Positions 25,708-33,513 of a stretch of 64,000 nt of DNA are shown here, piece by piece (the stretch's first letter is position 1; every line of letters begins with the position of its first letter). Both the position numbers and the translations under genes were made by a program. Source of the DNA: Syntrophomonas wolfei subsp. methylbutyratica (GTDB taxonomy: Bacteria; Bacillota; Syntrophomonadia; Syntrophomonadales; Syntrophomonadaceae); contig NZ_BBQT01000014.1 in NCBI RefSeq assembly GCF_001570625.1, positions 1-64,000 of the forward strand, written 5' to 3'. The notes under the pieces are model-generated. The model was not told the origin of the DNA, ran no database searches, and saw only the letters and a program-made list of their open reading frames with translations.

Positions 25708-26958
25708 TTAAACACTGGTTAAGAATTTTCTCGCCTTATCCAAGAGATAGAATGATCCGGTAATCAAGAGATGCTCTCCCGGCTTCAGTATACGCTCTCC
25801 CAGCTTAATAGCCTTTATAATGTCTTCCTCAACATATAAGTCTGCTCCCGGGAACAGAGAAAGCCAATCATCCTTCAATCTTTTCCAGTTTTTGCTCCGG
25901 CTGCCTTCCGGCCGGCTTAAAACTAAAGCCCTGGTATTGTGGCCCAAAGGTTGTAGTATATTCTGTGCATCCTTATCATCAAGTACACCCAGAATCAGGA
26001 TTTTTTTCTTTCCGGGTAAGAGCTCTTCCAGGGATGAGGCCAATACTGAGGCCGCCTGGGGATTATGGGCTGCATCCAGAATAAAGGGGGGATTAATCCT
26101 TACTATTTCCATTCTGCCCGGAATTCTTAGTTTTGCCAGGGCCGCTTTCATATCCCGCTCAGTCCACAAGAACCCAGCCATTCTCAATACCTGCAGAGCA
26201 GTAAAAGCCACCGCCAGGTTTTCCAACTGGTAAAGGGCCGGAGAGGGAAAAAAGACCTTATCCATGATTTGCCCGGAGAAAGCAAGCTTGAGTAACTGCC
26301 CTTCCAGACTGGGCTGGGACTCACGAACAACTTCCGCCAGCGAACTGGGATAGAGCGGAGATTCCAGCTCCCTGGCCCTTGCTGCAATCACCTGCCGGGC
26401 CGGAGAATTAACCGGCCCCATAACCAGCGGCACCTTTTTCTTTATTATACCCGCTTTGTTCCTCGCGATTTCTTCCAGGGATGCCCCTAAATATTGAGTA
26501 TGGTCATAATCGATTCCGGTAATAACCGAAGCCACCGGCTCAATAACATTGGTGGAATCATAAATACCACCCATGCCAACTTCAAATATGCCCAGTTCCA
26601 CCTGTTTATCGCGAAAATATTCTAAAGCTATAGCGGTTAGTATTTCAAATTCCGTAGGTCGCTCGCTCAAGTTTTTAATATGCTTTTTAACCTGCGCCAG
26701 ATAGGATAAAAATTCTTTTTCCTCGATGAAAGCATCATTTATAGTAAACCTTTCCCGGTAGGAATGAATATGGGGCGAAATAAAACGCCCCACGCGATAG
26801 CCGGCTTGACTTAAAACTGCCGATAGCATAAATGCCGTAGACCCTTTGCCATTGGTTCCGGCAATATGGACTGTTTTTAGACCCTTCTCCGGCTGTCCCA
26901 TCTCCCGAAGTAAGGCTTCAATTCTGCTTAGACCGGGTTTAATACCCGAGCTGGCCAT
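25708..26958 (-). CDS. folC: Folylpolyglutamate/dihydrofolate synthase
   Basis: 416 aa. It adds glutamate to folates and, in bifunctional forms, to dihydropteroate. Motifs: GIKPGLSRIEALL, P-loop VHIAGTNGKGSTA (about residues 30-42), ITGIDYDHTQYLG, IFEVGMGGIYDSTN and the C-terminal ILDAAHNPQAA. Family members normally have 15-20 more residues before GIKPGL. In frame upstream the sequence reads on through the valS end (FEEIVGQQLEEM) but offers no ATG, GTG or TTG, so the true start is unclear. It follows valS by 20 nt. Confidence 0.9.
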   Translation of the reverse strand: MASSGIKPGLSRIEALLREMGQPEKGLKTVHIAGTNGKGSTAFMLSAVLSQAGYRVGRFISPHIHSYRERFTINDAFIEEKEFLSYLAQVKKHIKNLSERPTEFEILTAIALEYFRDKQVELGIFEVGMGGIYDSTNVIEPVASVITGIDYDHTQYLGASLEEIARNKAGIIKKKVPLVMGPVNSPARQVIAARARELESPLYPSSLAEVVRESQPSLEGQLLKLAFSGQIMDKVFFPSPALYQLENLAVAFTALQVLRMAGFLWTERDMKAALAKLRIPGRMEIVRINPPFILDAAHNPQAASVLASSLEELLPGKKKILILGVLDDKDAQNILQPLGHNTRALVLSRPEGSRSKNWKRLKDDWLSLFPGADLYVEEDIIKAIKLGERILKPGEHLLITGSFYLLDKARKFLTSV

Positions 26959-26978
26959 TTCTTCAAGTTGTTGACCTA

Positions 26979-29630
26979 CTATTTCTTCAAAAGATGCAAG
27001 CGTTGTAAAATCCCCTCTTTTCTGTTTATCGCCTCTCCAGCTTTACTTCTCTCCTTCTCAATAACCTCGGGGGGAGCTTTGGACAGGAACTTCTCATTTT
27101 TAAGTTTATTTTCCGCTTTCTGAAGATCGTTTTCGACCATCTTTAATTCTTTTTGCAGGCGCTGGATTTCTTTTTCCACATCGATTATGCCTTCTAAAGG
27201 CACATAGATTTCGGCCAGCGAAAGCAGGGCCGAAACCGCCTGTTCCGGTTTCTTCTCCAGTTCGTACAGCAGCTCTAACTGCTCCAAACGGGCCATTTGC
27301 TTGATTATGGCCTGATTATCTATAAAGACTTGCCTTCTTACTTCATCAGGCACTACCATTATTGCCTTAATAAGAATAGAGGGGTTTATATTGAATTCAG
27401 AGCGAATATTGCGCAGGGCTCGAATAGCCTGCATCAACTGCTGCATCTGCCCCAGCTCTGCCAGCCAAATCAACTCCTCCTTATACTCCGGCCAGGGATC
27501 CAGCATAATAGTAGCGGAATGAGCAGGCAGAAATTGATATATCTCTTCAGTGATAAAAGGCATAAAAGGATGCAGGAGACGCAATATATCGACCAGAACA
27601 TCCCGCAAGACATTTTGTACTACCAATCTTTCCCGGGGATTAGCCTGGTTTACCAGCCGGGGTTTGGCCAGTTCAATGTACCAGTCGCAGAACTCATCCC
27701 AGATAAACTCATAGAGCCTGCGGGCCGCTTCCCCCAGGTCATATTTATCCAATAAGCTGGTTACTTCCGCAATGGTCAGCTGCAAACGGGATAAAATCCA
27801 GCGATCTGCCAGGCTTAACTCCTCCAGGCCCGGCTTTACGGCTTCAAATCCCTCCATATTCATAAGCACAAAACGAGAGGCATTCCACATTTTATTGGCA
27901 AAATTACGCGTATTCTCTACTTTATCCCAATGAAAACGAACATCATTCCCCGGAGTTACACCCGTAATAAGGGAAAACCTCAGGGTATCGGCGCCAAACT
28001 TTTCGATCACTTCAATAGGGTCTATGCCGTTATTCAAAGACTTGCTCATTTTCCGGCCCTGGGCATCCAGAATAAGTCCATGAATATTTACATCATAGAA
28101 AGGAACTTCTCCCGTGTGTTCAATTCCGGAGAAAATCATGCGCGCCACCCAAAAAAAGATGATATCGCGGCCGGTTACCAGGACAGTAGTGGGATAAAAG
28201 AAGTCCAAATCCCGGGTCTTATCCGGCCAGCCCAAAGTGGAAAAAGGCCAGAGAGCACTGCTAAACCAGGTATCCAATACATCCTCATCCTGTTTTAATT
28301 CCGCTGATTCACAATTAGGGCAGCGTTCCGGGTCCTCTTTACTGCAGATTATCTCTCCACATTCCTGGCAATACCAAACCGGTATGCGATGTCCCCACCA
28401 CAACTGCCGGGATATGCACCAATCCCGGATATTCTCCATCCAATTGATATATATCCGGGTAAAACGCTCCGGAATAAACTTTATTTCTCCATCCAGCACC
28501 TTTTGAATGGCGGGTTCAGCCAGGGGCTTCATCTTTACAAACCACTGGGTGGATACCAGCGGTTCGATTACGGTATCACAGCGCTGGCAATGTCCTACGG
28601 CATGCCGGTGTTCTTCCACCTTAAGCAGGTAACCCTGAGCCTCTAAATCTTTCACTACCTGGCGGCGGCAGGCATAACGGTCCAGGCCCTGGTAAGGACC
28701 GGCATTCTCATTCATAAAGCCATACTTATCTATTACCGCTATTTGCTCCACCCCATGCCGCAAACCCATGTCAAAATCATTGGGGTCATGGGCCGGGGTT
28801 ACCTTAACCGCTCCGGTGCCAAATTCTTTATCTACATAATCATCGGCAAATACCGGTATCACCCGGTTCATTAGGGGGAGCAAGATTTTTTTGCCAATAA
28901 GATGCTGGTATCTCTCATCATCAGGATGTACGGCCACCCCAGTGTCCCCCAGCATGGTTTCCGGCCTGGTAGTGGCTACTACTATAAACTCCTCTTCACC
29001 CTCCAGCGGGTATCTTATATGCCAGAGATGACCATCACTGTCTTCATGTTCCACCTCGATATCAGAAATAGCTGTATGACAACGGGGACACCAGTTTATT
29101 ATGTAATCCCCCTGGTAAATCAAGCCCTTTTCATAGAGGTTTACGAAAACCTCGCGCACCGCCCGGGAACAACCTTCATCCATAGTGAAGCGTTCCCGGC
29201 TCCAATCGCAGGAGGAACCCATAAGACTCAACTGCTGGGTTATCCGGTTGCCATACAAATGCTTCCATTCCCAGACCCTTTCCAAAAATTTTTCTCTGCC
29301 TAATTCATACTTATTCAAACCCTCCCGGGCCAGCGCTTCCTCGACCCTGGCCTGGGTGGCTATCCCGGCATGGTCGGTTCCGGGCAGCCATAAAGCGTTG
29401 TATCCCTGCATTCTCCGCCAGCGGGTTAATATATCCTGCAAAGTATTATCCAGGGCATGTCCCAGGTGCAGGGACCCGGTGACATTGGGCGGGGGCATAA
29501 CAATGGAAAAAGCTTCTCCCTCCAAATCTGGCCGGGGAGCAAAATAATTATTCTCCCTCCAGTATTCATACCATTTGTTCTCTACCTGTCCTGGTTCATA
29601 TACACTGGGCAAACTCGCAGCCATCGACAT
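26979..29630 (-). CDS. valS: Valyl-tRNA synthetase
   Basis: 883 aa class I synthetase charging tRNA-Val. HIGH motif as HLGHALDN (about residues 56-63), a CP1 editing domain (TTRPETMLGDTGVAVHP), a zinc pair CQEC...CPNC, KMSKS as GRKMSKSLNNG, and a C-terminal coiled-coil tRNA-binding arm (EIQRLQKELKMVENDLQKAE). AAGGAGG precedes ATG 29630. I found no T-box leader upstream; instead a copy of dispersed repeat A lies 33 bp before the gene. Confidence 0.97.
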   Translation of the reverse strand: MSMAASLPSVYEPGQVENKWYEYWRENNYFAPRPDLEGEAFSIVMPPPNVTGSLHLGHALDNTLQDILTRWRRMQGYNALWLPGTDHAGIATQARVEEALAREGLNKYELGREKFLERVWEWKHLYGNRITQQLSLMGSSCDWSRERFTMDEGCSRAVREVFVNLYEKGLIYQGDYIINWCPRCHTAISDIEVEHEDSDGHLWHIRYPLEGEEEFIVVATTRPETMLGDTGVAVHPDDERYQHLIGKKILLPLMNRVIPVFADDYVDKEFGTGAVKVTPAHDPNDFDMGLRHGVEQIAVIDKYGFMNENAGPYQGLDRYACRRQVVKDLEAQGYLLKVEEHRHAVGHCQRCDTVIEPLVSTQWFVKMKPLAEPAIQKVLDGEIKFIPERFTRIYINWMENIRDWCISRQLWWGHRIPVWYCQECGEIICSKEDPERCPNCESAELKQDEDVLDTWFSSALWPFSTLGWPDKTRDLDFFYPTTVLVTGRDIIFFWVARMIFSGIEHTGEVPFYDVNIHGLILDAQGRKMSKSLNNGIDPIEVIEKFGADTLRFSLITGVTPGNDVRFHWDKVENTRNFANKMWNASRFVLMNMEGFEAVKPGLEELSLADRWILSRLQLTIAEVTSLLDKYDLGEAARRLYEFIWDEFCDWYIELAKPRLVNQANPRERLVVQNVLRDVLVDILRLLHPFMPFITEEIYQFLPAHSATIMLDPWPEYKEELIWLAELGQMQQLMQAIRALRNIRSEFNINPSILIKAIMVVPDEVRRQVFIDNQAIIKQMARLEQLELLYELEKKPEQAVSALLSLAEIYVPLEGIIDVEKEIQRLQKELKMVENDLQKAENKLKNEKFLSKAPPEVIEKERSKAGEAINRKEGILQRLHLLKK

Positions 29631-29662
29631 GATTTACCTCCTTATTTCCACTGCTGATTCTA

Positions 29663-29891
29663 CTGCAAAAAGCAATTAATACTTATTGGCTTGTATAAAT
29701 ATACCGCTCCAGCGTCCTTAATAGCGACCGCAGGGAGCATCAGTTGTGCCCGACAGGGCGCTTCGCATGGGCAACACCTGCGGCTTGTCCTGCGGCTCAA
29801 GGGGTACCCGAAGGGTGCTGCAGCCATGCTTCGCCAACGCTCGCTTTGTATATTTATGCCAACCCTTATGCATGGAAAAGGGTCATTGCAG
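29663..29891 (+). repeat. Dispersed repeat family A, short copy
   Basis: 229 bp from CTGCAAAAA (29663-29671) to CATTGCAG (29884-29891). It shares GCTTCGCATGGGCAACACC, GCGGCTCAAGGGGTACCCG and CTTCGCCAACGCTCGCTTTG with the other copies, but the CAGGAGTACCCG module sits elsewhere or is missing. It fills most of the divergent gap between valS and psd (29631-30033), where both promoters must lie. Confidence 0.8.
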
Positions 29892-30033
29892 TGGTATCAC
29901 TCTAAACTTCTTTCTCAATTCTACTTAAAGCAGGTATCCCAGTGCAAGTTTAAGAGCAAATTTCACTTAACATTTATGGCCTTTATGAGTTACAATTGTC
30001 TCTAGATTATGGCATTAGAATTGAGGGAGAAGA

Positions 30034-30693
30034 ATGCACAATAATATAATTGCCCGGGAAGGATGGCCTTTTATTATTTTTTTTGCCGTTATAACGTTTT
30101 TGCTTCTATGGATCTCCTGGTATAAGTTCGCCATTGCCGCTGGCATCCTCACTGTTTTTTGTCTTTATTTTTTCCGCAATCCGGAACGCAAAATCAACGA
30201 GGACAAAGAGCTGGTTTTAGCCCCGGCTGATGGTAGGATTATGGAAATCAATACCGTCTGGGAGGACCAGTATTTACAGGCTAAAACCATACAACTGAGG
30301 ATTTTTTTAAATCTATTTAATGTCCATGTTAATCGTTGTCCCATAGCTGGTACCATCGAATGGGTAAATCGAAAAGGCGGAATTTGTTTACCTGCCTTCA
30401 AAAAGGAGGCGGGTGAAAAAAATGCCCGAAACTATGTAGGTTTGCTTTCCGAATACGGGAGAATATTGGTAGTACAGATAACCGGATTGATAGCCCGGCG
30501 CATTGTTTGCTGGGTGAATCCAGGCGATACCTTGAATGCCGGGGAAAGGATCGGCCTTATCCGCTTTGGTTCCTGTACCGAGCTTTACTTACCCCTGGAA
30601 GCCGAAGTTCTGGTGGTTCCGGGTCAGAAGGTTAAAGGCGGAGAAACTATTATTGCCCGTTTTAACCCGATAATATCTGAACAGGAAAAATAA
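30034..30693 (+). CDS. psd: Phosphatidylserine decarboxylase, short (archaeal-type) form
   Basis: 219 aa proenzyme making phosphatidylethanolamine. Two N-terminal membrane helices (about residues 12-45), the RNPER motif, APADGRIMEI and FLNLFNVHVNRCPIAG are typical. The self-cleavage site that yields the pyruvoyl group is RFGSCTELYLP, between Gly and Ser. The usual partner pssA is not in the window; the next gene encodes a SEC-C protein 16 nt downstream, so both may be cotranscribed. Confidence 0.92.
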   Translation: MHNNIIAREGWPFIIFFAVITFLLLWISWYKFAIAAGILTVFCLYFFRNPERKINEDKELVLAPADGRIMEINTVWEDQYLQAKTIQLRIFLNLFNVHVNRCPIAGTIEWVNRKGGICLPAFKKEAGEKNARNYVGLLSEYGRILVVQITGLIARRIVCWVNPGDTLNAGERIGLIRFGSCTELYLPLEAEVLVVPGQKVKGGETIIARFNPIISEQEK

Positions 30694-30709
30694 ATAGGAG
30701 GCTTGAGGG

Positions 30710-31969
30710 ATGAAGGTTGCAAAACCAGGTAGAAATGACCCCTGTCTTTGCGGTAGTGGGAAGAAATACAAAAAGTGCTGCGGTGCCTTAAGTGAGCTGC
30801 TGGATTTTGATGGGGATCCTTTTACTCGCTATAGCCAATTGATAATGGCGGCAAAAATAAAACTGGATCAATTTTATGGCCAGCAGATTAAAAAGGTCAA
30901 TAAGGAAATTAAAGAACACTTTCTGGCTTTTACGGTAGATAAAATTCTGCCCCCGGAACATGAAAGCCTTATGTCTGACTGCTTATGGTTTGATCTGACT
31001 TCCCATGACGATGATACCTTTGCTTTTCAATATTTAAAGGAACATGGCAGCTTTATGGAAAATCCCTTGCGGGACTGTTTAACCGCTCTGGCTTTTTCTA
31101 ATCTATCGGTATATGAAGTTAAAGGATACCAGGATATGCACCTGGAGGTTGAAGATATTTTCCTTAATAAAGTACAAAAAGTTCTTTTAAAGGAACCCTG
31201 GGACACAGATATTGAAAATCCCATTTTACTCCTGGGGAGATTAGTCAATTTCCCGGGAGAAAATGTTTTTTCCGGCATGGTTCTGGTTATGGAAAACAAA
31301 TCTGCAGAAAAAGATTTCCTCAAGCAACATATGGAATACCTGAGCAGTTTATTGGAAGAAAAATTTACCAGCCTCTTAAAATTTAATGCGGAAATGCTCT
31401 ATGGGCTTTTCGACCACGCTTATAAAAAAGTGCTGCTCAGCTTCAATCATATAGAAAGCAGCAGTATTAACGATGAAGAAAGAGCCCTGCTCCTGGAGCA
31501 GCTGGCAAACAATAAAGACTATACCTTGCTTCACCAAACCGGAGGATATAGCTGGTTCCACCTTTCCGGAGAAAATCGAGCTTATGCCAGAATAGGAGTC
31601 GGCATGGATAAGGTACTTTTTGCTGCCGATTTACTGGAGGATATTCATAAGCTTAAGCAAGTGCTGGTGGATATTTTACCCGAGAAAGAATGGGCTGTGG
31701 TTAATAACCGTTTCCGCAAGCAGCCCCCGGCGGCGGAATTAATGAGTTTGTGGTTTACGGTAATCAAAGATAGGGAAACTGAGCGCTGGTTGTCTACTCC
31801 TCATGGAGAACTGGATAAAAAAACCCCTCAGGAGTTGCTGGCAGAAGAGAATGGCCGCGAACGCCTGTATAAACTGTTGGATGATTTTTCTAAATCTCTG
31901 CCCGGTAAAAGCGAGCAAGAATTAATTCAATATATGAGAGAAAGAATAAGTCAAAGAACCTCCCTCTAA
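30710..31969 (+). CDS. SEC-C motif protein of unknown function
   Basis: 419 aa. The N-terminus is a SEC-C zinc-binding motif (GRNDPCLCGSGKKYKKCCG, residues 7-25), as found at the end of SecA and in many unrelated proteins. The rest is helical, acidic and unrecognised. TAGGAGG precedes the ATG. Its last codons and TAA (31967-31969) lie inside the integration core of the mobile element: the gene kept its stop codon but lost its terminator hairpin by the insertion. Confidence 0.8.
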   Translation: MKVAKPGRNDPCLCGSGKKYKKCCGALSELLDFDGDPFTRYSQLIMAAKIKLDQFYGQQIKKVNKEIKEHFLAFTVDKILPPEHESLMSDCLWFDLTSHDDDTFAFQYLKEHGSFMENPLRDCLTALAFSNLSVYEVKGYQDMHLEVEDIFLNKVQKVLLKEPWDTDIENPILLLGRLVNFPGENVFSGMVLVMENKSAEKDFLKQHMEYLSSLLEEKFTSLLKFNAEMLYGLFDHAYKKVLLSFNHIESSSINDEERALLLEQLANNKDYTLLHQTGGYSWFHLSGENRAYARIGVGMDKVLFAADLLEDIHKLKQVLVDILPEKEWAVVNNRFRKQPPAAELMSLWFTVIKDRETERWLSTPHGELDKKTPQELLAEENGRERLYKLLDDFSKSLPGKSEQELIQYMRERISQRTSL

Positions 31970-31991
31970 AGGGAGTTCAACTTAGGGATTT
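31953..31991 (+). other. attL: left junction of the mobile element
   Basis: Core CCCTCTAAAGGGAG at 31962-31975. The left flank AAAGAACCT (31953-31961) is chromosomal; the right flank TTCAA then CTTAGGGATTT (31981-31991) is element DNA and is the inverted partner of AAATCCCTAAG at the other end. The assignment follows from the reconstruction of attB and attP from both junctions. Confidence 0.88.
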
Positions 31992-32043
31992 ACGAAAACA
32001 AGTAAATTTTTGACCGACTCTCTTCAAGCGGAGACTCGAAAGT

Positions 32044-32084
32044 AAAAGACTGCACCGAAGGATGAAACCTTTTGTGCAGTCTTT
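32044..32084. terminator. Bidirectional terminator at the left end of the element
   Basis: AAAGACTGCAC (32044-32054) and GTGCAGTCTTT (32074-32084) form an 11-bp perfect stem. T-rich tracts follow on both strands. It ends the minus-strand restriction genes and could also stop read-through from the SEC-C gene. Confidence 0.85.
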
Positions 32085-32087
32085 TAT

Positions 32088-33503
32088 TTATTCGCTGATT
32101 GTTTCCATTATGATGTCAACAATCTGATTTCTCAGTTCAGCTATTTGATTATTAATTTCATCTTGCTTCGAAATTTCATCCTGTATCTCATCTAAAATGC
32201 GTTGTTGCTCACCAAGCAAGATATCGGGAATAGGAAACTCTTGCATAACAATTGGAAAGATATTTTGATTCTGCAATCCCTTTTTGTAAACCTCTATAAG
32301 ATATTGGAAGTATTTGCTCCGTAGATAATAGTAGGCAAATGTCGGATTATACCTTGCATTATCAAAACGTATGCGCATAGTAAAATCGGCAAATATGCCC
32401 TCAAAATCATCTTTTACAATTGCCGTTTTCCCTATTGCTACACCAGAGCGAGCAACGATAATATCACCCTTTTGTAAAGCTTTAGCTATATGAGCTTCAT
32501 AATATGTCGATGAAACTAATTGTGTTTCATCCAATTCCACTTCTAATGTTTTAATTGTGGCCATCGATACATAATATGCTTCACCGTTCTCATCAAAGTC
32601 ACTTGGAGAAATACTTGCACCAAGAACAATAGGTTCTGCAAGGAAATGTTTAATTTTCTTATCAGTCATTTCAGAAAGCTGTTTCATTACAAAGTCACCA
32701 GCAGGTCGATGATATTTTACGCTGAACCGTAAATCTGGATTATTAGAGAACAAGGATTGTCTTGATGTGTAATTTTTGTGTGTTTTCAGTTCTTCAAAAG
32801 TATCGTAATCAAAACTGAATTCACGTTGAAATACCGAATCAATTATTTCTTGTGTTGTTAATGTTGTTGTAGAAAGTGACTTAATGGTATTTTCTGCATC
32901 TTTAATTTTAGGAACGATGTAGCTTTCATTTGAAGAAAGCCGGTCTATTATATCTTTATTAAATCTAAGTTGTCCAAGATCTACTATATTGATTGTCGGA
33001 TACCCTTTTCCTTGTCGAGAAACAGCTATGAGGTTCTCATAAAAAATAGTTCGTAAACAGTAGTAGATTATATTTGGTATTTTTTTTGGTTTAATTCTTA
33101 TAAATGCAGAAGTGAAATAAATATCTTTTGTAATATCATCGATGAGTACATACTTCTTCAAATTAGGGCGCACCTTAGAAATAAGGATATCTCCGCTATC
33201 GACCGAAATAATATCCCCTTTTTCGATTTTTTTATAATAGTTTTCATCCAATAGGTTACGGTTATTAAAATTTAAATGAACAGGTGCTACATAACCATTT
33301 TTATCGACATCGCCAATCTCACAGTATTTAAAATCATCATAAAGATCATCCACTAATACAGCCGGTGAGTCTGGATATTCAAACAGATCATTAAATGTAT
33401 AGTAGGCGCATTCATGCTTTTCTTGATACCTATGAAAATCGTAATCATTTCGCAGCGTTCTTTCATGGCTCAGCTTTTCAAAGTTTACATTGTTCACACG
33501 CAT
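32088..33503 (-). CDS. Restriction-modification specificity subunit (HsdS-like)
   Basis: 471 aa from ATG 33503, behind GAGGTGAAG. Two target-recognition halves are visible, each followed by a conserved helix: the first ends near ISVDSGDILISKVRPNL...GKGYPTINIVDLGQLRF, the second contains AKALQKGDIIVARSGVAIG and FPIVMQEFPIPDILLGEQQRILDEIQDEI (patterns only). It gives sequence specificity to the nuclease-methylase encoded 10 nt upstream. Nothing else of a type I system is present. Confidence 0.88.
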   Translation of the reverse strand: MRVNNVNFEKLSHERTLRNDYDFHRYQEKHECAYYTFNDLFEYPDSPAVLVDDLYDDFKYCEIGDVDKNGYVAPVHLNFNNRNLLDENYYKKIEKGDIISVDSGDILISKVRPNLKKYVLIDDITKDIYFTSAFIRIKPKKIPNIIYYCLRTIFYENLIAVSRQGKGYPTINIVDLGQLRFNKDIIDRLSSNESYIVPKIKDAENTIKSLSTTTLTTQEIIDSVFQREFSFDYDTFEELKTHKNYTSRQSLFSNNPDLRFSVKYHRPAGDFVMKQLSEMTDKKIKHFLAEPIVLGASISPSDFDENGEAYYVSMATIKTLEVELDETQLVSSTYYEAHIAKALQKGDIIVARSGVAIGKTAIVKDDFEGIFADFTMRIRFDNARYNPTFAYYYLRSKYFQYLIEVYKKGLQNQNIFPIVMQEFPIPDILLGEQQRILDEIQDEISKQDEINNQIAELRNQIVDIIMETISE

Positions 33504-33513
33504 AATCTTCACC

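Noticed and set aside
29631-30033. Possible T-box leader for valS
   Set aside because: The leader is short and filled by dispersed repeat A; I find no T-box sequence or specifier hairpin. The T-box could lie nowhere else in this gap.
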